Source: Pseudobacillus wudalianchiensis (GTDB lineage: Bacteria; Bacillota; Bacilli; Bacillales; Domibacillaceae). Taken from it: 48,372 bases of DNA. Shown piece after piece: positions 8,606 to 17,080 of this stretch; positions within the stretch are counted from its first letter, which is position 1; every line of letters begins with the position of its first letter. The position numbers and the translations under genes are program-made. The notes under the pieces were generated by a model. It was not told where the DNA came from. It ran no database searches and saw only the letters and a program-made list of their open reading frames with translations. The DNA lies in contig NZ_MAYT01000009.1 of the NCBI RefSeq assembly GCF_001685015.1, positions 1-48,372 of the forward strand. The letters run 5' to 3'.

Positions 8606-9616
8606 TTATTGTTGAACAAATGAATAATCGATTAACTTATCAAGATTCGGCTCTTTTTGGATTAAGTTTTGTCCTTTCCAAAACTCAGCACCCATTTTTG
8701 ACAGCTCATAAATTTGGCCTGGATTTTCTTTCGTGCCAAAATACTCTTTATTTTTTTGCTCATCATAGAAGCGGACACCTTTTAATGCTTCTTCAATTTC
8801 TTTTGGTGATTGACCCATTGCTTTCCCCATGATTTCCAATGCATCTTCTTTATTTGTTTTATAGTAATCGACTGCTTCAAACCACGATTTAACTAAAGCT
8901 TTTACCGCTTCCGGATTTTCTTTAATAAAATCCTCATGCATGGCAATCGTACTTGTAATTACTCCTGGAGAGATATCGCTCGTTGCGAGAACGCTTCCAA
9001 AATCAGTCTGCTTCGCTTTTGTTAACCAAGGCTCCCATGTCACGGCTGCATCCACTTTGCCAGCAATGAAAGCTGCCCCTGCATCCCCTGCCGTCATGTT
9101 CTGCGCCTTAATCTCTTTGTTAAAGTCCATTCCCTCTTGTTTCAATAAATAAAGGAACCAGAAGAAGCTTGCCCCTCCATCCGTTTGCACAGCTACGCGT
9201 TTTCCTTTTAAGTCTTTCAAGCTCTTAATTTCTTTTTTGGCCACGATGCCATCTCCGCCATGTGATTCATCCAAGGCAACAACTTGTACACCCGGGACAT
9301 CACTTGCAGCAGAAACCACATGTGTATCTACAGTTGAGGCAAAACCTTGTATACGCTTAGCGGCTAATGCCGTTCGGCGGTCGGTGTTGCTTTCCATTTT
9401 CATTAAATCGACATTGATACCATTCTTTTTAAAAATTCCTTTTTCCTGTGCAATATATAACGGGGCATATCCTACCCAAGTAGCCACACCCAAGGAAAAA
9501 GAAGTACCTTTCTTATTGTTTGTTTCTTTTTGAGCTTCTGTGCTGGTTTCCCCTGAACATCCCGTCATGATCAGCAAAAGAATAACTAGAAATATGGAGC
9601 CAACTTTTCTCAACAT
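8606..9616 (-). CDS. Lipoprotein substrate-binding protein (NMT1/SsuA-like)
   Basis: A 336-residue extracytoplasmic binding protein. It has a lipoprotein signal peptide (MLRKVGSIFLVILLLIMTGC, lipid-modified Cys at residue 20). The body resembles the NMT1/THI5-like SsuA/TauA fold, with WVGYAPLYIAQEKGIFKK, LKGKRVAVQTDGGASFFWF and VDAAVTWEPWL. First gene of the importer-aminotransferase-dehydrogenase operon; GGGGG sits before its ATG. The NMT1 fold binds sulfonates, pyrimidine precursors, nitrate or aromatics, so substrate assignment needs experiment. Confidence 0.9.
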   Translation of the reverse strand: MLRKVGSIFLVILLLIMTGCSGETSTEAQKETNNKKGTSFSLGVATWVGYAPLYIAQEKGIFKKNGINVDLMKMESNTDRRTALAAKRIQGFASTVDTHVVSAASDVPGVQVVALDESHGGDGIVAKKEIKSLKDLKGKRVAVQTDGGASFFWFLYLLKQEGMDFNKEIKAQNMTAGDAGAAFIAGKVDAAVTWEPWLTKAKQTDFGSVLATSDISPGVITSTIAMHEDFIKENPEAVKALVKSWFEAVDYYKTNKEDALEIMGKAMGQSPKEIEEALKGVRFYDEQKNKEYFGTKENPGQIYELSKMGAEFWKGQNLIQKEPNLDKLIDYSFVQQ

Positions 9617-10195
9617 GTCTTCCCCCTACTTTTGATTTTTAGGTACTTGCTACTAAAAATTTCAACACGAAAAGAACGTGCCTCACCCCCTTTCAATTTC
9701 AGGAAAGCGCTGTTCATGCTTTTGGGGTTAATCGTTATTATGTAATGTAAAAACAGCCTCTTAACGAGATACGAAGAGCTTGCTGAACCACTTTATGATT
9801 TGTAAAATTCTGAAAATTTTAGCTGCACGTGTGAAATTAGGGAACCTCCTTCTAATTTTGGTTCATTATACAGGATTTTTTTTGATACCGGGCCGTTCCA
9901 ATGAATTGGGTAAAAAATGTGCACAAGAAAACTAAAAAAATGCACCTCGAAATATTTAATATGTAACGACTCTTTAAATTGGGAAAGCATTTGTAAAGAG
10001 TGTCGGATGTAAAATTTATATTTTACGTATGTTTATTAAACTGGCTCTACTTTTGTTTTAACTGTAGATAATATATATATTAATTTGAATTTTGCACATT
10101 TTGTATATATAATATATTGAGAATGATAAAATTTGGGTTTATGTGATGGGAAACGGGAACTCTTATTCAAAAATAGACTAAAGCAGACATTCTCG
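9617..10195. other. Gene-free leader region
   Basis: About 580 nt with no supportable gene; the one frame here (9793-9990, minus) has no ribosome site and no resemblance. The 180 nt next to the binding-protein start probably hold its promoter. I checked for S-box, T-box and TPP-type signatures and saw none. Confidence 0.4.
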
Positions 10196-10330
10196 CGATT
10201 CTTCAAGGAAGCTTTGTAGTCTCTTCATGTTTCAATGCTTCGCGTTATCACAGCCGATAAGAATTCTACCTATCCTATAGCAATTGAAAAGTTGAAGAAT
10301 GAAAAAAGATGCCCGTAGGCATCCAAGTAA
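10196..10330 (+). mobile_element. IS6-family transposase remnant
   Basis: The frame reads RFFKEAL, a TAG, then SLHVSMLRVITADKNSTYPI and AIEKLKNEKRCP before a further stop. This is the middle of an IS6 (IS240/IS257-like) DDE transposase; the Asp in ADKN is the second catalytic Asp. Both ends are missing and at least two stops interrupt it, so it is dead. A second IS6 scrap lies at 30556-30830 on the other strand. Confidence 0.65.
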
Positions 10331-10479
10331 AACATAAGAACAGATTCCATTAGGAGTCTTATGCCTCTTTCGATAAATACAATTTTTGCACTAAAATCCT
10401 ACTAGGAAGGGTAAGTGTTCTGCATACTTTTTTGGTCGCTAAGTGCAGACGTTGAAAGCACAATCAAAGTAATTGCAAA

Positions 10480-10650
10480 ACCACTTACGAACCAGGAACT
10501 GAAGTGGAACTGATAAATTCGAAACAGAAAGGTTGATTATCGGTTCCCATTAACGGCTATACGACCGGACAGAAGGTTTTTCTCATTGATGGCAAATTGC
10601 CGAAATAGATTTCACTTCAAGCACTAGAAAAAGACTTCTCCCCGGTACCT
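10480..10650 (+). pseudogene. Possible decayed coding fragment, unidentified
   Basis: One frame reads like protein across two stops: YEPGTEVELINSKQKG, stop, LSVPINGYTTGQKVFLIDG, KLPK, stop, ISLQALEKDFSPVPG. Both stops could arise by single base changes. I do not recognise the family and there is no start signal. It may be chance. Confidence 0.25.
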
Positions 10651-10727
10651 GGCATTATACCTGTACTCTCCATACTACTAAAATCATATATTCCATAAAC
10701 CTTAGTCTCAACTCAATCAGTGATACT

Positions 10728-10877
10728 CTATAAGTTCTGTGCTTTCCCACCCTGACCTGATTGAATGGGCATTTCCATAGCTTTTTCTCTCGTGATCGTT
10801 ATCCCAAGATACCCGAAAATAACCGCTATGACCGGTGACAATATATTAAGAAAAGCGTATGGCGCATACTCATATGA
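10728..10877 (-). pseudogene. NhaC-type antiporter C-terminal remnant
   Basis: Minus-strand frame EYAPYAFLNILSPVIAVIFG followed by YLGITITREKAMEMP and a TAG stop. The YAPYAFLN...P...Y/G pattern is the last membrane segment and tail of NhaC-type Na+/H+ antiporters. An in-frame TAA at 10878-10880 ends the readable part and no upstream portion is found here. The N-terminal half of an nhaC lies at 35.9-36.5 kb on the same strand. Confidence 0.5.
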
Positions 10878-11009
10878 TTACGAAATTAAGCTCTGGAATG
10901 GAATGCCGTCATTTTGCTTTTCATTATGGAGTCTGTAGAGATCCTGTCATCATTCAAAATGCATAGAACACTACGTTAATGCTAGCAGCAATGTCGTAAG
11001 TTAAATAAT

Positions 11010-11156
11010 TCACCGGTCTACCAAGTCCCTGAATGTTTTGTCATACAATCGTTTGATGACATTGAGTGCTTCCGGATCGATTTCTTTGACAAACTGAACT
11101 TCCTCTTCCTTGTTTGCACTATTTCCGTGTTTAATTTGATCCTTCTCTTCTTTCAT
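11010..11156 (-). CDS. Small charged hypothetical protein (48 aa)
   Basis: A 48-residue frame with AAGGAG 9 nt before its ATG, beginning MKEEKDQIKHGNSANKEEEV and ending NVIKRLYDKTFRDLVDR. It is acidic in the first half, then amphipathic, with no membrane segment. I do not recognise it. The good ribosome site and compact composition make it a credible small gene. It stands alone between the nhaC remnant and the recombinase gene; 11157-11439 has no other gene. Confidence 0.5.
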   Translation of the reverse strand: MKEEKDQIKHGNSANKEEEVQFVKEIDPEALNVIKRLYDKTFRDLVDR

Positions 11157-11439
11157 AATTAACCACTCCTTATCGTTAATATAGCAGAAGAATGTTAGAG
11201 GTTCAATTTCCTTCTAAGACTTGGCGTATACGGACAAGAAACAACAGAAAGAGATAGGCTTGGAATGCTCAAGATTACATGACCTCCCATAATAGTTCAG
11301 ATCCTAATCTTGTTTTGATACCTCAATTTCTTCTTAAGCTAAATTTAAAGTGAATAGCTATTTAAGTCACATATTCATCATAATAACTCGTAAAAATTGT
11401 ATTTTACGCATAATTAAGAATACATTAAGGAGGAAAAAG

Positions 11440-12558
11440 ATGGCTATATCCAGGCAGCATCAATTGCATGAACAGAGATTACATAAGATGGTGAAATCCA
11501 TGCCTTTTTATGTGGAAGAATTTATTGACGATAAGCTGGATCACCGCTCTCCCTCTACCCTGCTTAATTATTTGCACGACTATAAACTTTTTTTTGAATG
11601 GCTCATCGCTGAAGGTATTGTGGATTGTCAGAAAATCAAAGACATTCCGCTTTATGCCTTAGAGAACTTAAAATTAGAAGCCGCTCAGAGTTTCTTTAAA
11701 TATATCCAACGCCGTGAAATAGCCATGAGCAAGACCGAAACAAAGAAACTCGAAAAAGTGTCTGTGAACCGGAAAATATCAGCCCTTCGCTCTCTCTTTC
11801 ATTATTTGACAGCTCAAACGGAAAAAGAAGACGGAGAACCTTATTTCTATCGCAACGTGATGCAAAAAATTGAGGTTCACAAAGTAAAAGAAACCTTAGG
11901 AGCAAGGGCCAATAAAATTCCGGCTAAAATTCTTCATGATGATGACGTGTTCTTGCTTGATTATGTAAATAACCAGTACATCCATGAGCTGCCGGAAAAT
12001 TCCCGTCAGCGGACCTATTTTCTCCGCGACAAGGAGCAAGATTTAAGTATTCTTTCTCTCTTTTTAGGTTCAGGTATCCGGGTAAATGAACTGGTGAATC
12101 TTAGATTAAGAGATTTGGATTTCCGTGAAAACCTTATTCACGTTGTCAGAAAGGGCGGAAAAAAAGACATTGTTGCTGTGATTCCCCAGTCAATGGAAGA
12201 CTTACACCACTATTTATCGATTCGGAAAGAGCGCTATAACGCCTCGGATGATGACAACAGCTATATTTTTTTAGTCAAGCGTCAAGGCAACGGTCAGCCC
12301 CTTTCTGTCAGAGCCGTTCAACTCTTGGTGAAAAAATACACGAAAGCTTTTACGAAAAATAAGTCTCTGGCTCCCCATAAACTATGTCATACTTATGCGA
12401 CGAAACTAATGGAAGAGACCAACGATATTCATTTGTTAATGAGGCAGCTTGGCCACACATCCACCACAACAGCCGCCCTTTATTCGAACCCAGAACAGGA
12501 AAAAGCTAAACAAGCAGCTCGCCTGCTTGGCAACAGACGAGAACACGGTATGGATTAA
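11440..12558 (+). CDS. XerS-like tyrosine recombinase, catalytic Arg replaced
   Basis: A 372-residue tyrosine recombinase resembling XerS: an N-terminal SAM-like core-binding domain (FYVEEFIDDKL...STLLNYLHDYKLFFEWL) and a C-terminal catalytic domain. The first catalytic Arg (GSGIRVNEL), the hairpin Lys (RKGGKKD), the second His (LGHTSTTT) and the Tyr nucleophile (ALYSN) are present. The box-II motif, normally H-K-L-R-H-T-Y, reads HKLCHTY: the second catalytic Arg is Cys (codon TGT at 12385-12387). The enzyme is therefore probably impaired for cleavage. The ATG at 11440 is chosen because AAGGAGGA lies just upstream. The stop codon is embedded in the terminator hairpin. Confidence 0.85.
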   Translation: MAISRQHQLHEQRLHKMVKSMPFYVEEFIDDKLDHRSPSTLLNYLHDYKLFFEWLIAEGIVDCQKIKDIPLYALENLKLEAAQSFFKYIQRREIAMSKTETKKLEKVSVNRKISALRSLFHYLTAQTEKEDGEPYFYRNVMQKIEVHKVKETLGARANKIPAKILHDDDVFLLDYVNNQYIHELPENSRQRTYFLRDKEQDLSILSLFLGSGIRVNELVNLRLRDLDFRENLIHVVRKGGKKDIVAVIPQSMEDLHHYLSIRKERYNASDDDNSYIFLVKRQGNGQPLSVRAVQLLVKKYTKAFTKNKSLAPHKLCHTYATKLMEETNDIHLLMRQLGHTSTTTAALYSNPEQEKAKQAARLLGNRREHGMD

Positions 12559-12582
12559 ATAAATCCATACCGTGTTTATTCT
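12542..12582 (+). terminator. Terminator overlapping the recombinase stop
   Basis: AACACGGTATGGATT pairs perfectly (15 bp) with AATCCATACCGTGTT around a 5-nt loop, followed by a T-rich tail. The left arm lies within the last codons of the recombinase gene. Confidence 0.75.
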
Positions 12583-12600
12583 ATTCTAAATAGTACCATC

Positions 12601-13273
12601 TTAAAACATCACCGCGCTGGCAATCTCCTCCGTCTGACCCAAGCGACTTAGCGGAACGACATTCTTCGTCGATTCAAGGACTTGATTTAGCGCCTCGCCA
12701 AACAGATCATCATAAGCTGGCGTGTGGACAATGCCAGTGCTCAGTACATTAAGTCGTATCCCTGTGCCTTTCAAATATCCAGCTCCTCGCCATCTTACGG
12801 AGAGCCGCCTTGGTACCTCCGTAGACACTAAACCCTGCGTCGCCGATCGTACCCGCTGTCGAGCCGGTTAAGATGATGGTTCCCGTCATATTTGGAAACA
12901 GCGGCAAAGCCTTTTGAATGGTGAACAAAGTACCCTTTACGTTCACGTCGAAGGTCGTGTCGTACTGCTCTTTCGTAATTTGACCCAAGGGCAGATTGCT
13001 GCCAAGTCCAGCGTTTGCGAATAGAATATCCAGATGTCCTTTCTCCTACTTTACCGTATCAAACAGTTTGTCCAAGTCCTTCAAATTAGAAATGTCACCT
13101 TGAACGCCGGTAACCCGGTCACCGATCAATTTTACTGCCGCGTCCAGCTCGCTTTGTTTACGGACGGTAATGAATACGTATGACCCTTCCGAAACGAATC
13201 ATTGTGCCGTCGTAAGTCCGATACCGCTTGTTCCTCCGGTGACAACTGCTACCTTTCCTTCAAATTTTCCCAT
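12601..13273 (-). pseudogene. Short-chain dehydrogenase (SDR), broken
   Basis: The minus strand encodes an SDR oxidoreductase in pieces. It starts [20 protein letters not shown] (the NAD(P) TGxxxGIG motif), continues to NAG ([13 protein letters not shown]) and shows the catalytic YxxxK ([15 protein letters not shown]). It has a TGA at 13199-13201, a TAG at 13047-13049, a frameshift near 12780-12790 (after KMARSW), and an early end after EEIASAVMF that lacks the usual C-terminal GG tail. Several independent lesions make it a true pseudogene. It lies downstream of the monooxygenase gene in what was probably a small operon with a Crp/Fnr regulator. Confidence 0.8.
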
Positions 13274-13339
13274 GTCTATATGCCTGCCATGAAATTAATG
13301 CATCCTCCTGGATCTTAAAGCGTTAAAGATTCAACGTCA

Positions 13340-13669
13340 TCATGCATTCGTTATATGACTTCCCCATTCGCCCTTCGGTTGCAACCAGCTGACGCTTCTA
13401 TCCACAATTAAATCGCCCAGTGTTCCTTCGTAATTCTTGCGGTATGGTTTAATAAATTCTTCCGCAAGCCAGCTATCTCTCGTGCCTTGCCATGTTTCAT
13501 AAATGATCAAGTCATCCGGCTGATCCAGATCGTCCGATACAATGGCGCTAATGAATGCCTTCTCGGATGACATCTCCTCAATAAGGGAATATAGCTCCTT
13601 GCGGAATTCTTCTTTTTTCCCTGGTTTAGCTTTGAATCGAATATTCAGTTGAACTTGTTGATTGGACAT
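13340..13669 (-). CDS. Antibiotic biosynthesis monooxygenase-like (ABM) protein
   Basis: A 109-residue ABM/YgiN-like ferredoxin-fold protein: VQLNIRFKAKPGKKEEFRKE at the front, then DDLIIYETWQG and a C-terminal helix and strand. Small ABM proteins are cofactor-free monooxygenases or quinone-handling enzymes, usually dimers. The ATG at 13669 follows GGAGGAG at ideal spacing; a frame extension of eight residues lies over that ribosome site and is rejected. It appears intact although the SDR gene downstream and the Crp/Fnr gene upstream are broken. Confidence 0.75.
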   Translation of the reverse strand: MSNQQVQLNIRFKAKPGKKEEFRKELYSLIEEMSSEKAFISAIVSDDLDQPDDLIIYETWQGTRDSWLAEEFIKPYRKNYEGTLGDLIVDRSVSWLQPKGEWGSHITNA

Positions 13670-13807
13670 GTTGACTCCTCCTATAAGTTTCATATTTTAC
13701 AGTGATTCCGTTACGGCATTTATCATAACGCTAGATGAATAATTCGACAGTAATTTAGATTACGTCGAAAGCATACAGTCGAAAGGAAATTCATACGGGT
13801 CATGAAA

Positions 13808-14514
13808 TCAACCCAGTTCTTTCATCGCTTTTTCGATATGAATTATGACCATTCTACGGCTGGTCACGAGAATACCTTCATTGGATAGTTCCTGTAAGGT
13901 AAGCGATACCGCTTCTCTTGTGGCACCGATCATATTGGCCAATTCTTGATGAGTCAGGGGAATATCGATTTTTCGGTATCCATTTTCTTCAATGCCGAAC
14001 TTTTTAGATAGTCGGTTGAGAAAGTAAAGCACTTTACCACGTAGATCCCTAAAAACCAATTTTTCCACCAATTCATCCTGATCTCGCAGGCGTTTGCTTA
14101 TTTCCGATAAAAAACGTAAAGACAATTCAGAATACTTACCTAAAAGCGGTTCGAATTGTTCAGTCGGAATCGAAAAAACAATCGAGTCTTCCATCGTCTC
14201 CACATAGGTCCCTCTTGTGCCCAATGAAAACGTTTCAACTTCGCCAAACATGCCGCCTTCGCTTAGGATGCAGACCGTATGTTGTTTGCCGGCCGAATTG
14301 GTTTTGTATAAGCGAAGTTTACCGGCGATTACGAAAAACAAGCCATTCCTTTCATTACCGGGCGTCTGAAGAATAGAGTTTTTGAAAGCTTATACGTATT
14401 TGATCTTGTTACCAATTGTTCAATTTCACGGATAATTTCTGCCGGAAGCGATTCAAATATCTTTATTTGTGGCAAAAATGATGTTATGTTTTCCATCGCC
14501 TCATAATGTAACAT
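13808..14514 (-). pseudogene. Crp/Fnr-family regulator, frameshifted
   Basis: Two frames join into one Crp/Fnr regulator. The first (14329-14514) encodes MENITSFLPQIKIFESLPAE onward to TYKLSK; the second (13808-14341) continues GLFFVIAGKLRLYKT, the cyclic-nucleotide-binding fold, and ends with the HTH LTHQELANMIGATREAVSLT. The switch happens at a run of five A (TCAAAAACTC) where six would restore SKNSILQTPGNERNGLFF. This is a single-base loss in a homopolymer, so mutation and sequencing error are both possible. No CooA/FNR-type N-terminal cysteine cluster is seen. It probably controlled the adjacent monooxygenase and SDR genes. Confidence 0.75.
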
Positions 14515-14787
14515 TTTACCCCTCCTTTCAATGTTGCGAACGACAACCGCTCCACTCTCCGCGATAATCGTTCCTCGTGTAACATAACCTATAGCGGAGT
14601 GTTACATTCATTATAAACCACTATAAATTCCTCTTCAGTAATCCAGATTACAAAGCTTTTTGCTTAGAATCCAAAGACGAATAAGAACCTATATCCCTAC
14701 AAATACTTACGAAAACTTGATGTTAGTTTGCTTGCGCACACCGAAACGATGTTAGATCCGAGTGACAACTGTTCCTTTTTGACTTAC

Positions 14788-15400
14788 TTAATGGTCGTAT
14801 CCATTTCCACTTACAGCTACGGTACCGACTCCAATATAATAAGTGCCAGGATGTACTAAATTCCATGTTATTGTTTTACTCGTAGTGTCGTAGGTACCAA
14901 ATACCTCAATATCATCATTTTCACTAGTTCTCAAACTGTATAGTATGTCTGCAGCTCCAGGCACAACTGCTCCTTTTTTTGATTTAATTTTAATTTGAGG
15001 AGGTATCATCCCTTAAGAAAATACCGTAATCGAGAATAAGTTGCTTCGTATCATCTCCAATTTGACTTTTATTTCGTGCTATCTCAGATTCATTGAAAAT
15101 GGTTTGCTTTTCTACCCGGACATAATCACCGTGCTTTGTATAAATTTTACCAACGCTGCGGAGTCTTAGAATTTCTGGACTTATGTCCGGAGTCATTTTT
15201 GATTCTTCTGGGTCACTTAATTCTGGAACTAAGCTATCAGTATCAGTATTGTTCGCTAATGAGTCTCCTGGAGCACTTAATTTTGGACTCGATGGAATAT
15301 CACTACTACTAGGCTCCGCTAATAAATTTGCAGTTAGAGCTGCTCCTGAAATTAACGCTATTGACAAGGTTGTAAAAACTAGTTTATTAAACATTCTCAC
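14788..15400 (-). pseudogene. Secreted protein, probable frameshift
   Basis: The first frame (14990-15400) encodes a signal peptide (MRMFNKLVFTTLSIALISGA) and a polar Ser/Pro/Asp-rich region ending RDDTSSN. A second frame (14788-15009) overlaps by 20 nt and continues QIKIKSKKGAVVPGAADILY with a beta-rich end (TWNLVHPGTYYIGVGTV) resembling extracellular beta-sandwich domains. The halves look like one exported protein of about 200 residues broken by a frameshift near 15000. They could instead be two genes, but the second frame has no clear ribosome site. Family unknown. Confidence 0.5.
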
Positions 15401-15432
15401 ATCTACCTTTTAATAATAATCATTTCCAATTT

Positions 15433-15687
15433 TTAGTCTTCGTATTCAAACATCACGACTGTTCCCATAGCTAGCGGGTTCACGCCCAGAGTACCACCAA
15501 TAGCTCCTCTAATTCTTAGACACATGCCGGCTATTAGAGCCCGTATGTAATATATCAACTTCCTGTTTTTCCTTCTTAACGTTGATAGCATGTGTTTTAA
15601 AACAAACATGCTAGTGCCATTTTGAATTCCTAATTCCTGATCGCAACGGAGACAAAACCTTACTAATCGATGTTTTTTCTCCTTCAC
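15433..15687 (-). CDS. Hypothetical protein, doubtful
   Basis: An 84-codon frame starting with GTG. The product has a basic centre and a Gly-rich end (GAIGGTLGVNPLAMGTVVM). No ribosome site is placed correctly and I recognise no family. It may be a fragment of a degraded gene, since the neighbours on both sides are broken. Confidence 0.25.
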   Translation of the reverse strand: MKEKKHRLVRFCLRCDQELGIQNGTSMFVLKHMLSTLRRKNRKLIYYIRALIAGMCLRIRGAIGGTLGVNPLAMGTVVMFEYED

Positions 15688-15692
15688 TTTGA

Positions 15693-15843
15693 ATGATTCG
15701 TTGCAAAAGAGTAGGATTGGTCAGATTTACAGTATTTGATTGTGTAATTATAGGTGCTGGACCTGCAGGATTAAGTGCAAGTTTAATACTCGGAAGATCA
15801 CGAAGAAATATCGCTTTATTTGATAACCGGACAAATAGAAACC
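15693..15843 (+). pseudogene. Thioredoxin-reductase-like oxidoreductase, 5' stub
   Basis: The frame encodes FDCVIIGAGPAGLSASLILG and continues to ALFDNRTNRN. This is the N-terminal FAD-binding Rossmann motif (GxGPAG) of a TrxB-like NAD(P)/FAD oxidoreductase. Such proteins run to about 300 residues; here only about 40 remain. Immediately after Asn the frame turns into IS3 transposase sequence, so a deletion joined the two. Confidence 0.7.
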
Positions 15844-16113
15844 TAGGAGATATGTTAGACGAAGCTGTTCAACGCATTCAGCCAGGAGATAAAATCATTC
15901 TTCATTCCGTTCAAGGCTGGCATTAACAGATGAAAAAATATCAAAAAAAATTACAAGAACACAAGATAACGCAAAGTATGTCCCGTAAGGGCAACTGCTT
16001 AGATAATGCAGTCATCGAAAACTTCTTTGACTTATTAAAATCAGAATTGCTTTATTTACAAGAGTTTGAGAGTATGGCGCATTTTGAAAAGGAATTAGAT
16101 GAATATCTGGAGT
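15844..16113 (+). mobile_element. IS3 (IS150-type) orfB fragment, inactive
   Basis: The sequence reads LGDMLDEAVQRIQPGDKIIL, HSVQGWH, a TAA, then [20 protein letters not shown] and [18 protein letters not shown]: the second half of an IS150-type orfB. The usual LHSDQGWHY has become HSVQGWH-stop, so the second catalytic Asp is Val; the final Glu (VIENFF) survives. The 5' half and orfA are missing. At EYLE the frame is cut by the left end of another IS. Confidence 0.75.
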
Positions 16114-16305
16114 TGAACTGCCCTATAAATGTTAGACACCAACTAACATTTACGGGGTATTTTTATGTCTAAATATACAGTAGAAGTTAAATTACAAGCG
16201 GTGGAACACTATTTAACTGAAAACGAAAGCTATCAAAACATTGCAGAAAGTATTGGCGCAGCTAGTAAAATAAGATTCAGTTTATTACCTCTATCGAAAT
16301 TTTAA
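16114..16305 (+). mobile_element. IS3-type left end plus orfA stub, inserted in orfB
   Basis: It begins TGAACTGCCC and carries a hairpin, AAATGTTAG against CTAACATTT, typical of the left ends of this IS3 subgroup. A truncated orfA follows (ATG at 16165) encoding [20 protein letters not shown] and ending abruptly after ESIGAASK. The left end sits inside the EYLE-YYN region of the older orfB, so this copy inserted into that one and was later deleted on its right side. Confidence 0.65.
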
Positions 16306-16332
16306 TGTAATTATAACTCAAATGCCTTCTTC

Positions 16333-16418
16333 ATACAGATAGGTAAGCCTTTGAAGTTATCGCCAGCTTTTCCCCCTGTTCACACCGTACGTGCAACTTT
16401 CACCGCATACGGCGTTCC
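16333..16418 (-). mobile_element. Group II intron 3' end (domains V-VI) remnant
   Basis: Read on the minus strand, 16418-16382 contains GCCGTATGCGGTGAAAGTTG followed by CACGTACGGT: the conserved domain V hairpin with GAAA tetraloop. A domain VI-like stretch with GGGGGAAAAGCTGG and ACCTAT at the presumed 3' splice end follows. No reverse transcriptase/maturase or 5' intron domains are found upstream on that strand (16419-17080), so only the 3' end survives. Confidence 0.65.
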
Positions 16419-17080
16419 AACTAATCCAATTTATTCTTTCTATTAATTTAAAAATAATTTGTTGCTTTCTTGGATTATCCGGAGTATGGGACCAAGATGT
16501 TAGTAGAGAAATTCGATGAGTATGCAGTAATTCTTATATCCATTGAAGTTTCCAATGATTTATTTCCTCAGAAAATAAAACTACAGTACAACCAGCCTTT
16601 CTTTATTTCATTGAATGGATCAAATTATCAACGATTTTCATCGTCCCCTGTTTAGCTAATCCGCCAGGCTTGCCCCCCATGCACCAGAGCTACACCACAG
16701 AAATATAAGCCTAGACACATTCTTACGTGGCAATTCAAAAGCAAAAAAAGAACCACTAAATTCCAGCCTTGTTATCGAGGTAATACACAGGGTAACTAAT
16801 TCTACTATTTTTCACTATCCAGTCAAACATCTAAAAAAATAATTAGATAAAAAATTAAATATAAATAGATTGCCTACAAGATGTTTAAATCATTGGGAGT
16901 AGTAATCAATGTAATTATCTTTATGTTTAAGATACACTCGATACGCCTAAAAGAACAACCGACATCAAACTCCTTTAAAAATAAGGAAAATCAACCGATA
17001 TATTGAGAAACAACAAATTTTAAGGAACAATTTACAGCTGGAGCATCAAGGCGTCACAAGAGCGGGGAGTTGAAGGCATC
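16419..17080. other. Gene-free AT-rich stretch
   Basis: About 660 nt. A frame at 16470-16655 has no ribosome site and no family resemblance and is not accepted. The last 100 nt presumably contain the promoter of the gene starting at 17081. Confidence 0.4.

Noticed and set aside
9617-9800. Possible riboswitch in the leader of the ABC importer operon
   Set aside because: No S-box, TPP, T-box or other class signature found by eye; only a normal ribosome site.
16470-16655. 61-codon plus-strand frame
   Set aside because: No ribosome site and no family resemblance in a region of IS and intron debris.
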